58,386 nucleotides of DNA from JBAXQQ01 sp037131695 (GTDB taxonomy: Bacteria; Armatimonadota; Hebobacteria; CAIYQO01), in the NCBI GenBank assembly GCA_964638715.1, contig CAZWZF010000027.1, forward strand, positions 1 through 58,386, written 5' to 3'. Below are positions 15,997 through 23,278 of this stretch, piece after piece (the stretch's first letter is position 1; the number at the start of each line of letters is the position of its first letter). Under the pieces are notes generated by a model. It was not told the origin of the DNA. It ran no database searches and saw only the letters and a list, made by a program, of their open reading frames with translations. Both the position numbers and the translations under genes were made by a program.

Positions 15997-16926
15997 ATGG
16001 AGATCAAGCTTTCCGGGGTAAATACGCCGGCAGCTGCAACCAGTATGATGGGCAGCTTGCACGGCGCAGTTAGTTCTTGGGATTCAACTTATTCACTCAG
16101 CGACCTCTTCGGATATTCTGGTCACGCCTTCATCCTGAACATCGAACGCACTTTATGCCCAAGCGGTCCTACAGCATGGGACTGGGGAGCAATCCTTTTT
16201 CCACTGCGCCAAATAATTTCCGCAAAACGCATCTGTGCTACCTGCGACATGCGCGATGCCGATGAAGCCCGTGAATTGATATGGTTGCGTACCGTTGAAG
16301 CAATTTCAGCAAACCATCCGGTAATAATTTGGGATGCAATACTGCCAGAATTCTATTTAGTATATGGCATCGACGATGAGAAGTGTGAATATTTTGTTCA
16401 TGGTCCTTCCAGTGGACGAGTTAACGGCAAAATACCTATGAATGCGCCGGGACGCCATACCGGACGCGTATGGGCATTATTCCCCGCCCCGCATGAACAC
16501 CCTGATAAAGCTGCCGCACGCAATCTGTCGTTGCGCGGCGCGGTGAATTGGCACAAATGGCACAACGAAGACGATGCGCAATGGGTATTCGGCGGTGACG
16601 CATGGGATGTATGGATAAATGCCTTACAGGAAGATGAAATGCCTCACGACGCCGGTGAATTATCATATAACCACACTGTGTATGCAGAATGCAGACGAAA
16701 CGCCACTGAATTTTTAACTAATCAAGGCGCGGAATTTGCTGATGCAGCGGCAGAATATAATAAAGTCGCAACAGCATTGGAAGAAATGTGCAAAATATGG
16801 CCGTTCCCTGCCCCGGTACCTGATAAATCAGTGCGAAAAGATCTGGTTGATTTATTGAAAACAGCGAAAGATGCAGAAGATAAAGCGGTTAATTCGCTGA
16901 AAAGCACACTGGATGCAAAAAAATAA
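15997..16926 (+). CDS. Hypothetical protein, possibly BtrH_N-like (papain-fold related)
   Basis: 309-aa soluble protein with a strong ribosome site (TTGGAGGTAATTAAAC before ATG). The N-terminal half reads SLHGAVSSW, LFGYSGHAFILNIERTLCPSG, later PVIIWDAILPEFYLVYGIDDE and YFVHGPSSGRV. This layout (a Gly-x-SGHAF segment and a later PEFxLVxGxD strand) recalls the N-terminal domain of butirosin protein BtrH and other papain-fold relatives, but I am not sure. The C-terminal ~120 residues are helical (AECRRNATEFLTNQG, LLKTAKDAEDKAVNSL). It lies between a two-component system and the sigma-B-type operon, in the same direction, with 130 bases before the latter. Role unknown. Confidence 0.65.
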   Translation: MEIKLSGVNTPAAATSMMGSLHGAVSSWDSTYSLSDLFGYSGHAFILNIERTLCPSGPTAWDWGAILFPLRQIISAKRICATCDMRDADEARELIWLRTVEAISANHPVIIWDAILPEFYLVYGIDDEKCEYFVHGPSSGRVNGKIPMNAPGRHTGRVWALFPAPHEHPDKAAARNLSLRGAVNWHKWHNEDDAQWVFGGDAWDVWINALQEDEMPHDAGELSYNHTVYAECRRNATEFLTNQGAEFADAAAEYNKVATALEEMCKIWPFPAPVPDKSVRKDLVDLLKTAKDAEDKAVNSLKSTLDAKK

Positions 16927-17055
16927 CTAATTTTAGAATAATATAGTTGCTAAAAATGGACTTTGCAATGTATTCTTTATACCGGCGGTTATCAATAGGC
17001 TAAACAGATTAGTCTTAAAATTGCCGCCGGTAAATTGTTGATAGGAGAAGATATT

Positions 17056-17421
17056 ATGACTGGTAGAATTAACAAGGATATCAATGTGAGGAAAGTAAAC
17101 GACAAAATAGCCGTAGTAAATTTCTCCGGTGAAATGGACCTTTACTCAACCCCTGCCGCGAAAGAAAAGTTAACAGAATTAATGGACGCTGGCACTTTTA
17201 ATATAGTCGTTAACATGAAACATACCATGTATATCGACAGCACAGCGTTAGGCATGCTGGTAGGTGCATTCAAACGTGCCCGCGAGAATAACGGGGAACT
17301 CAGATTAGTATCACCATCCGATCGGGTACAAAAATTGTTGGAACTTACCCGGTTAGTGAATGTATTCAATATAGACAAAACTGAAGATGATGCTATCTCC
17401 AAGTTTAATGGCGAGGGGTAA
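17056..17421 (+). CDS. STAS-domain anti-anti-sigma factor
   Basis: Antagonist of an anti-sigma kinase (SpoIIAA/RsbV type). The 121-aa protein is one STAS domain: KIAVVNFSGEMDLYSTPAAKEKL, then NMKHTMYIDSTALGMLVG where Ser62 in IDSTALG is the site phosphorylated by the partner kinase. The ATG at 17056 follows AGGAGAAG; an upstream TTG (17035) is rejected. When dephosphorylated it should capture the anti-sigma factor encoded immediately downstream (1 base gap). First gene of the three-gene partner-switching operon. Confidence 0.93.
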   Translation: MTGRINKDINVRKVNDKIAVVNFSGEMDLYSTPAAKEKLTELMDAGTFNIVVNMKHTMYIDSTALGMLVGAFKRARENNGELRLVSPSDRVQKLLELTRLVNVFNIDKTEDDAISKFNGEG

Positions 17422-17422
17422 A

Positions 17423-17869
17423 ATGAGCATTTTTGAATTAAAGATACCTGCCGACCCGAAATATGTCATGGTAGCACGCATGACAGCATCAGCGGTTGCC
17501 GGACGGGTAGGATTTGACCTGGGAACCATTGATGACATAAAACAGGCTGTCGGCGAAGCATGCAATAACGCCATTCGGCATGGCTGCGGTACTTGCGGTA
17601 ATGATTGCACCGAGATTCTTCTCCACATTTCTATCCAAGAAGATGCCCTGGAGATAACTGTGCATGATCGCGGCGAAGGATTTACCCCACTGGATTCATA
17701 TAAAGAAATTGATATCTCTGATTATAACGACTTGCCGGAAAGCGGCATGGGCCTGATGATAATTCAATCATTGATGGATGAAGTTGTCATTTCCAGTTCA
17801 GCTACTGAAGGAACCAGCGTATGTATGAAAAAAATGCTGATAACAACGACAATTTCGGGGACAGAATAA
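17423..17869 (+). CDS. Anti-sigma factor serine kinase (RsbW/SpoIIAB type) with Cys cluster
   Basis: Binds and inhibits the sigma factor encoded next and phosphorylates the STAS protein before it. The 148-aa GHKL ATPase has the N box QAVGEACNNAIRHG (Glu45, Asn49), G1 box VHDRGEGF and G2-like ESGMGLMII. Directly after the N box come three cysteines, CGTCGNDC (Cys55, Cys58, Cys62). This is not usual in RsbW proteins and could form a metal or redox switch; that is inference. The ATG follows GAGGGG; it starts one base after the STAS stop and its own stop overlaps the sigma factor start (TAATG). Confidence 0.93.
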   Translation: MSIFELKIPADPKYVMVARMTASAVAGRVGFDLGTIDDIKQAVGEACNNAIRHGCGTCGNDCTEILLHISIQEDALEITVHDRGEGFTPLDSYKEIDISDYNDLPESGMGLMIIQSLMDEVVISSSATEGTSVCMKKMLITTTISGTE

Positions 17870-18723
17870 TGGATGATGCAACCCGCGAAACAGATGCTGA
17901 AGTAGAAGAAGAAGCGGAAGAAAAAGTAGAAGAAATCGAAGAGATACCTATTGCGATAATCGAAGGGGCAACGCGCGACGAATTAATCTTTAATGATTAC
18001 CTGCGCGAAACTGACCCGCGACGCAAAGCTGCTCTTCGTGATAGATTAGTCGCGGCTCATACTAATCTTGTCAGATTTCTGGTGAAAAAATTCGCTAACC
18101 GCGGCGAATTAATTGACGACCTGATATCAGTTGGCATTATCGGACTTATTCATGCTATCGACCGGTTTGATCCAAGCCGAGGCATACGCTTTGCCACCTT
18201 TGCCACCCCCACCATCGTCGGAGAAATCAAACGGCATTTCCGCGACAAAGGTTGGGCTATTAAGGTGCCGCGACGATTGCAGGAAATCAACCTGGCATCT
18301 AACCGCGCAGTTGAAGCACTCACCCGCAAGCTGAATCGCCCACCAACCGCCATGGAAGTCGCCGACCATATCGGCGTATCACTTGAAGATACCCTGGAAG
18401 GCATGGAACTCGGTCACATGTATGAGTTAATCTCGTTAGATGGCGAACTGAATAATGACGACGATGACGGCCACAGCAGACTGGAAGATTATATCGGTCA
18501 GGAAGACAGCGCATTTGAAGAATACATGAACAGAACCCATATTTCCGAAGCCATCAACCGGCTGTCACCCCGGGAAAAACGAGTGATTTTAATGCGTTTC
18601 TTCAACGGAAAATCACAGACAGATGTGGCGAAAGAGATGAATATCTCGCAAATGCACGTTTCCAGATTACAGCATAAAGCCTTGAGTAATCTTAAAAAAA
18701 TGATGCGCGACGAGATGATTTAA
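17869..18723 (+). CDS. RNA polymerase sigma factor, SigB/SigF/SigG family
   Basis: Alternative sigma factor held by the anti-sigma kinase upstream. The 284-aa protein has an acidic N-terminal leader (EVEEEAEEKVEEIEE), then region 2 (LIDDLISVGIIGLIHAIDRFDP, RFATFATPTIVGEIKRHFRDKGW), region 3 (KVPRRLQEI, LTRKLNRPPTAMEVADHIG) and region 4 (RLSPREKRVILMRFF, SQTDVAKEMNISQMHVSRLQ helix-turn-helix). The phrase PTIVGEIKRHFRDKGW is diagnostic of the sigma-B/F/G group. The start overlaps the preceding stop as TAATG, so translation is coupled and the stoichiometry is controlled. An ORF extending upstream to 17821 is rejected. Expected to direct a stress or developmental regulon; no target promoter was recognised here. 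Confidence 0.95.
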   Translation: MDDATRETDAEVEEEAEEKVEEIEEIPIAIIEGATRDELIFNDYLRETDPRRKAALRDRLVAAHTNLVRFLVKKFANRGELIDDLISVGIIGLIHAIDRFDPSRGIRFATFATPTIVGEIKRHFRDKGWAIKVPRRLQEINLASNRAVEALTRKLNRPPTAMEVADHIGVSLEDTLEGMELGHMYELISLDGELNNDDDDGHSRLEDYIGQEDSAFEEYMNRTHISEAINRLSPREKRVILMRFFNGKSQTDVAKEMNISQMHVSRLQHKALSNLKKMMRDEMI

Positions 18724-18763
18724 ATTATTTTTCGTATATAATGCTTATTCCAGCGTATATCTA

Positions 18764-18792
18764 TTGCAGGATTGTATATTTTTTTGTATACT
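18764..18792 (+). promoter_or_regulatory. Promoter of the tRNA-Ser/tRNA-Arg pair
   Basis: -35 TTGCAG (18764-18769), exact 17-bp spacer, -10 TATACT (18787-18792). The start point is near 18799, only a few bases before the mature 5' end of tRNA-Ser at 18805. Confidence 0.75.
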
Positions 18793-18804
18793 TCTCCTGC
18801 GCTT

Positions 18805-18899
18805 GGAGAGATGGCCGAGTTAGGCTGAAGGCGCTCGCCTGCTAAGCGAGTAAGGGGTCAAAAACTTCTTCCCGGGTTCGAATCCCGGTCTCTCCGCCA
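18805..18899 (+). tRNA. tRNA-Ser (anticodon GCU)
   Basis: Acceptor stem GGAGAGA pairs with TCTCTCC, followed by discriminator G and encoded CCA (18897-18899). Anticodon stem CTCGC/GCGAG with loop CTGCTAA puts GCT at 18841-18843 (reads AGC/AGU). A long variable arm, typical of class II serine tRNA, precedes the T arm CCGGGTTCGAATCCCGG. Transcribed with tRNA-Arg 16 bases downstream. Confidence 0.96.
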
Positions 18900-18915
18900 G
18901 ATTTTAGTGTGTTAT

Positions 18916-18991
18916 GCACCCGTAGCTCAGTGGATAGAGCGCTAGGTTGCGGACCTAGAGGTCGCAGGTTCAAGTCCCGCCGGGTGTACCA
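18916..18991 (+). tRNA. tRNA-Arg (anticodon GCG)
   Basis: 76 bases including encoded CCA. Acceptor GCACCCG/CGGGTGT (first pair G-U), D arm GCTC-AGTGGATA-GAGC, anticodon stem CTAGG/CCTAG with loop TTGCGGA, so positions 34-36 are GCG (18949-18951), decoding CGC/CGU without inosine. The T arm GCAGG-TTCAAGT-CCCGC has an A-C mismatch at the third pair. In most bacteria this codon box is read by an ACG anticodon deaminated to inosine, so the GCG form is unusual. Confidence 0.93.
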
Positions 18992-18996
18992 TTTTT

Positions 18997-19042
18997 GAAG
19001 AGAGAAGAGAGAAACTTCTTTTTTCTCTCTTCTCTCTTCTTT
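18997..19042. terminator. Purine/pyrimidine hairpin made of heptamer repeats after the tRNAs
   Basis: GAAGAGAGAAGAGAGAA is followed by TTTTTTCTCTCTTCTCTCTTC and TTTT, an inverted repeat that can form a long stem with a U-rich end and could terminate the tRNA transcript. Each arm is built of the heptamer TTCTCTC or its complement. Right after it TTGTTTATC is tandemly repeated (19050-19078). Confidence 0.6.
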
Positions 19043-19131
19043 TGCTATGTTTATCTTGTTTATCTTGTTTATCGGTTGAAGTCGCTTGAATTCGTCCGCA
19101 CGACCGAAATCGAAATGTTAATTTGCCATTT

Positions 19132-19237
19132 GTATAGGCTCTTGCAAAACCCAATGTATTGCGAGCATCTTGCTCGCAAAATTCCGAGCAGTATGCTCGG
19201 AATACCCTTGGTGATACAGGTTTTGCAATTGTCTCTG
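19132..19237. repeat. Short MITE-like element with two perfect internal hairpins
   Basis: Ends TAGGCTCTTGCAAAACCC and AGGTTTTGCAATTGTCTC match the terminal inverted repeats of the longer elements at 25989 and 54241, but the inside differs: TTGCGAGCA-TCT-TGCTCGCAA (19159-19179) and ATTCCGAGCA-GTA-TGCTCGGAAT (19181-19203). The element is bracketed by 13-bp direct repeats TAATTTGCCATTT (19119-19131 and 19238-19250), which could be a target duplication or part of the heptamer-type repeats. Confidence 0.65.
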
Positions 19238-19248
19238 TAATTTGCCAT

Positions 19249-21888
19249 TTACAATTTCACTATTCTCTCTTCTCTCTTCTCTCTTCTATCTTCACACAGC
19301 ACTTCACGCACCTTCGCTGCCAGCATTTGCACGGTAAATGGCTTGTGAAGAAATGCTACGCCTTTTTCCAGCACTCCCTGATGCATTATTACATCTTCCG
19401 CATAGCCGGACATATATAATATCTTCATATCAGGATATTGAGGTGTTATGATCTCACATAGTTCTTTCCCACTCATCCCCGGCATTACCACATCTGTTAA
19501 TACCATATCTACTTTATCTTCAAACTCATCTAATATTCTCAATGCTTCCGGGCCATCTTCTGCAAGTAAAACTGTGTATCCGTGTTGGGTAAGCACCGCG
19601 TTTGTAAGTTTTCGAACGATATCATTGTCTTCAACGACTAAAATAGTTTCTGTCCCATGTGTGCATGTTGTTTTTTTAATTACCTGTATTGATTCAATAA
19701 TTTCTTTATCTAAGATAGGAAGATAAATATTACAGGTTGTTCCATGCCCCAATTCGCTATAAATAGTGATTTGACCGCCATGTTGTTTAACTATACCGTA
19801 TGTCGTTGCCAAACCCAAACCAGTACCCTTCCCCTTTTCTTTAGTTGTAAAAAACGGTTCAAACAAATGTGCTCTGGTTTCAGCACTCATACCTTGACCG
19901 GTATCACTGATAGTCAATAAAACATATTTTCCTGGTTTTATCTGGGTATATTCAGTTATATAGTCTTCATCTATCGCTACAACCGATGTTTTTATAGTCA
20001 GCATACCGCCACTTGGCATTGCATCCTGGGCATTTACTGCCAGGTTCATTATAACCTGCTCTAATTGTCCAATATCTCCCCGGATAGATGGCACTTGTGG
20101 AGTTAATACAATATTTATTGCGATATTCTCTCGTATAGTGCGTTTCAGCAAGGATGCAAAACCATTTATAGTGTCATTAATATTAATTGATTTAAAGTCC
20201 AGCATTTGTTTGCGGCTAAACGCCAACAATTGCTGCACCATGTCGCGTGCTCTTTCGCCAGCCAATATTATCTGTTCAACAGATTCTTTGCGCTGATCGC
20301 CATCGATAAATTCTTCGTACAGCATGTCGCCATACCCGAGTATCGGAGTTAGCAGATTATTCAAGTCATGGGCTACCCCGCCCGCTAATTGTCCGATAGA
20401 CTCCATCTTTTGCGAATGCTGGAATTGTTCTTCCAATTTTGCTTTTTCTTCCTCTGCACGAATACGCTCCGTAATATCTTGAACAGTGGATACCATCAAG
20501 TCTTGCTCTGACAATGGAATATTCCGGGCATAAATATATCGTTTTTCACCGGTTTCAGTGGTAATTCTCATGTTATCCCAGATCATACGGGTTGGGTCGC
20601 CGCTTGCCAAATCAGCATTAACTCTTTCAATTACCTGTTTTCGATATTCCGGGTCAGGATAAACTTTCTCGAAAAATGTTGGTACATCCACGATATCTTC
20701 ATCAGACCAGCCATATATCTCGGTAAACTGTTTATTCATATACAGCTTTTTGCCATTGCTGATACTGTTTAGCGCCAACCCTATAGGTAAATTATCGATA
20801 ACTGCCTGGATAAATTCATTGCGCTGCCGCAATTCTTCTGCTGCTACCCGCAACTCTTTTTCAGCCTGTTTTCGAATTAACGCACTTGTTGTAATGTTTG
20901 AAAACATTCTCAATTCATCCGCGTCAGGTTCACCTAACCTGTCATTACCCGCAAAACTAATTGTACCTATCAGTTTCTCATTGTGCACTAATGCTATTGC
21001 AATAAACCAATCAAACCCGAACAGACGTTCAATTGAACTTGCAATTATTTCTGGTATTGACCCGAATGATAATTCATGCAATGTCAACTTTTTGCTGATA
21101 TCCTGTGTAATTATCATCTTATATTGCTCTTTAGTTACCTTTGCCCTATACCCGATCTGTTGTCTCCCTAACAATTGAACCGCCGGTGAATTTACGTAAT
21201 CTTCCAACGTTGAATATTTAACAACTATGTCAGAATTTTCCTCATCATATATGTTAATCCAAGCTGCTTTAGCATTTACGAGTTTTTTAATATGATAAAT
21301 AGCAAAGGGAAATACGTCGTCATATAATAAATCAGTAATTTCAAATGAATATTTATTTAATACTTGCAGCGACTGATTCCGTTTGGTGATTTTTTCATCC
21401 TGCAATTTCCGCTCTATTAATTCCTGTTCCAACTCTCGGGTACGGTCAGCCACCATCTTTGCCAGGCGTTCTTTTTCCAGCTTTAGCATTAAATTCGCAG
21501 TTTTAATCTTCACCATTGCCCGTATTTGCGCTATTAATTCTTCTTCTTCAATAGGCTTTGATAAAAAAGCCTCGCCACCAGCATCAAGCGCTTTAATACG
21601 GTTTTCTTTATCAGTTTTTAACGCGGTAATAAAAAGGACCGGGATATTTGTCGTATGTTCGCTTGCTTTTAATTTTCTGCATACTTCAAACCCGTCCATA
21701 TCCGGCATGACAATATCTAACAATATAACATCAGGATCTTCTGCTTTTGCTAATTCAATACCGGACTTTCCATTCAAGGCAGTTATAACTTTTGCACCGG
21801 GAAAAGCATCCAATATAACAGCTTTTAAAGTTATCAGGTTATCCTGGTGATCATCAATAGCTAATATTATAATACTTTCTGTTACCAT
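19249..21888 (-). CDS. Hybrid sensor histidine kinase (receiver-GAF-PAS-HisKA-HATPase-receiver)
   Basis: Cytoplasmic 879-aa phosphorelay protein. An N-terminal receiver (Asp58 in VILLDIVMPDMDGF) is followed by a coiled coil, a GAF-like domain (about 180-345), PAS (about 365-490, ending VQDITERIRAEEE), HisKA with GQLAGGVAHDLNNLLTPILG (phospho-His), HATPase with NLAVNAQDAM, ISDTGQGM and GTGLGLATTYGIV, and a second receiver (MVLTDVVMPGMSG). It is thus fed and read by receivers at both ends. The start at 21888 has GGAGAGG upstream and overlaps the end of the small membrane gene before it. The last residues (EDRREKREERIVKL) are encoded by a TTCTCTC heptamer array, which has replaced or extended the natural C-terminus. 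Confidence 0.92.
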   Translation of the reverse strand: MVTESIIILAIDDHQDNLITLKAVILDAFPGAKVITALNGKSGIELAKAEDPDVILLDIVMPDMDGFEVCRKLKASEHTTNIPVLFITALKTDKENRIKALDAGGEAFLSKPIEEEELIAQIRAMVKIKTANLMLKLEKERLAKMVADRTRELEQELIERKLQDEKITKRNQSLQVLNKYSFEITDLLYDDVFPFAIYHIKKLVNAKAAWINIYDEENSDIVVKYSTLEDYVNSPAVQLLGRQQIGYRAKVTKEQYKMIITQDISKKLTLHELSFGSIPEIIASSIERLFGFDWFIAIALVHNEKLIGTISFAGNDRLGEPDADELRMFSNITTSALIRKQAEKELRVAAEELRQRNEFIQAVIDNLPIGLALNSISNGKKLYMNKQFTEIYGWSDEDIVDVPTFFEKVYPDPEYRKQVIERVNADLASGDPTRMIWDNMRITTETGEKRYIYARNIPLSEQDLMVSTVQDITERIRAEEEKAKLEEQFQHSQKMESIGQLAGGVAHDLNNLLTPILGYGDMLYEEFIDGDQRKESVEQIILAGERARDMVQQLLAFSRKQMLDFKSININDTINGFASLLKRTIRENIAINIVLTPQVPSIRGDIGQLEQVIMNLAVNAQDAMPSGGMLTIKTSVVAIDEDYITEYTQIKPGKYVLLTISDTGQGMSAETRAHLFEPFFTTKEKGKGTGLGLATTYGIVKQHGGQITIYSELGHGTTCNIYLPILDKEIIESIQVIKKTTCTHGTETILVVEDNDIVRKLTNAVLTQHGYTVLLAEDGPEALRILDEFEDKVDMVLTDVVMPGMSGKELCEIITPQYPDMKILYMSGYAEDVIMHQGVLEKGVAFLHKPFTVQMLAAKVREVLCEDRREKREERIVKL

Positions 21889-22154
21889 TGTATCCTCTCC
21901 GAAATAACTGTAATAAACAATTTTTCATCAACAGTTTTGGAAACTTGACCATTAAAATCATAAGACAACATCATCTTATAGTTGCTTTTCATTGCACTTG
22001 TTGCTATCAGCGCCACTACCGGAAAATGCTGCAAATTGACAATATCTCGTATCACTTGCATATATGACAATGCCCCAAGGATAGCCACAAACAACATGAT
22101 AATGCTCAGAAAGATGTGTAATTGTGTGCCTATTTTTAAATCTTTCAGTTTCAT
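21882..22154 (-). CDS. Truncated membrane sensor N-terminus (remnant), 90 aa
   Basis: The product begins MKLKDLKIGTQLHIFLSIIMLFVAIL, the typical cytoplasmic start and first membrane helix of chemoreceptor-like or 4HB-type sensor kinases, then continues LSYMQVIRDIVNL and a short periplasmic-looking part before stopping. Full-length relatives have several hundred more residues, so this is most likely an internally deleted remnant. It still has a ribosome site (GAGG) and overlaps the hybrid kinase start by 7 bases, so it could be translated and serve to couple translation. It sits directly behind the cheR relic. Confidence 0.55.
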   Translation of the reverse strand: MKLKDLKIGTQLHIFLSIIMLFVAILGALSYMQVIRDIVNLQHFPVVALIATSAMKSNYKMMLSYDFNGQVSKTVDEKLFITVISERIQW

Positions 22155-22163
22155 TGAAAAACC

Positions 22164-22405
22164 TCAATAATTGCGTTTGTGATAAATAGATGATGAAGGC
22201 AGTACCTGATAAAAGAAATCATTTTTAGCAACGATATCTTTTTCGGCCTCACCAGTAACAAAATATCCCCGGGGAACCTGGAAATATCTTTTACTGCCGC
22301 GCGCTTGCTGAGAGATTTCAACAAAAATGACTCGTCAAATTGCGAGATATCTTTATTGTGAACCTGCTTTATAACCTGAATTACATCATTCAAATTATCA
22401 TTCAT
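22164..22405 (-). pseudogene. Relic of a CheR-type methyltransferase gene (internal deletion, frameshift)
   Basis: From the ATG at 22405 (AGAGG upstream) the frame reads NDVIQVIKQVHNKDISQFDE and SFLLKSLSKRA, like a CheR N-terminal domain. Shortly after, another frame reads RGYFVTGEAEKDIVAKND and ends SSIYHKRNY, like a CheR C-terminus (GGYLVTGEAE). The ~200 residues of SAM-binding core between them are missing. Chemoreceptor-glutamate methylation is therefore impossible. Together with the truncated sensor at 21882 it indicates a decayed chemosensory operon of which only the hybrid kinase is intact. Confidence 0.6.
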
Positions 22406-22548
22406 TTCAAGCCTCTGTACCAGCAATATTAGATTTTTGCATTAAATAACTAAAAAACTATATATACCCTAACTCATAATTTAAATTCTACACTTCTACA
22501 GGTGAAAAGTCAATCATTAAACTGCGAGCTTACCTTTTGCTAATTATC

Positions 22549-22720
22549 TTTTTACATCGATTAATAGGATTAAAAAGATTAAATATCTTTATATATCAGG
22601 ACTTTTGCTAATATTCAACAAATTTTGGCAACCGCATTGGGATTGACCCAAATATATATAAAAAAGCTCCATTTACTTAAGACCATTTTATCTTTTAAAT
22701 CCTGTTAATCGATGTAAAAT
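22549..22720. repeat. Dispersed element with TTTTACATCGATTAAYAGGAT inverted ends (long form)
   Basis: The left end TTTTTACATCGATTAATAGG and right end CCTGTTAATCGATGTAAAA are inverted copies, 172 bases overall with an AT-rich interior. Short hairpin forms occur at 37941-38004 and 42479-42547, and half-copies near 9517, 34192 and 42087. It occupies most of the ~370-base gap 22406-22775; nothing else was seen there. Confidence 0.75.
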
Positions 22721-22775
22721 TTAGAAGTCGACAAGATATAAAATTTTACCATTAGAAACTTATGCATGCATCAGT

Positions 22776-23228
22776 TTACTTACAAAATGACATTTCATAA
22801 CGCGCAGGAAAATCGTTAATTATCAATGAAGCACGAAAACGGCAATATTCTATAAATGAGGGGTCAGCAATATGATTATACTTGTTGAAAGATACCCCTT
22901 TTTCATCTTCATGCGAATGTGTCAATAGTTCTTCAACTGTTACAGGAATGAATACAGCCTTGCATTCCAGGAAATTTTCAGACCATCTTTTAAAATCTTC
23001 AATGCGTTTTACGCCGCAAATATCTGCCATAAATATGCCGTCGGCATCAACACAGCAAACGTGATACCCGCCTTGCAATTCAGGGTCAATGGCAACCCGC
23101 ATCAATTGATATTCTTCATTTGGCAAGGTGGCAAGAAGCTCAAGAGCAAAGACATGGCAGGCACCCGAGGTAAAAAGAATATGGTCTGGCAAATGCGCCT
23201 TTTCAAATACATCATAATTTAGTTTCAT
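22776..23228 (-). CDS. Hypothetical protein with possible Cys-His-Asp triad
   Basis: Not firmly recognised. The 150-aa soluble protein has SGACHVFALELLATL (Cys24), GGYHVCCVDADGIFMADICG (His56, Asp69) and a helical C-terminus. The order Cys in a helix start, His before a strand, then Asp at the end of the next strand matches the layout of small papain-like or NlpC-like hydrolase domains, but the assignment is by pattern only. It lies 50 bases downstream of the P-type ATPase in the same direction and might be co-transcribed. Confidence 0.65.
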   Translation of the reverse strand: MKLNYDVFEKAHLPDHILFTSGACHVFALELLATLPNEEYQLMRVAIDPELQGGYHVCCVDADGIFMADICGVKRIEDFKRWSENFLECKAVFIPVTVEELLTHSHEDEKGVSFNKYNHIADPSFIEYCRFRASLIINDFPARYEMSFCK

Positions 23229-23278
23229 TACAACTACATACTACGTTTATTGCATGGTGATGTCAATGTCAGAAACAT

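Noticed and set aside
18942..19154. Minus-strand ORF ending PAGLEPATSRSAT across the tRNA-Arg
   Set aside because: It is the well-known false ORF read antisense through a tRNA; no ribosome site and it also spans a repeat.
22882..23064. Plus-strand ORF opposite the 150-aa gene at 22776
   Set aside because: Shadow frame; the minus-strand gene has motif-like Cys/His/Asp positions and better context.
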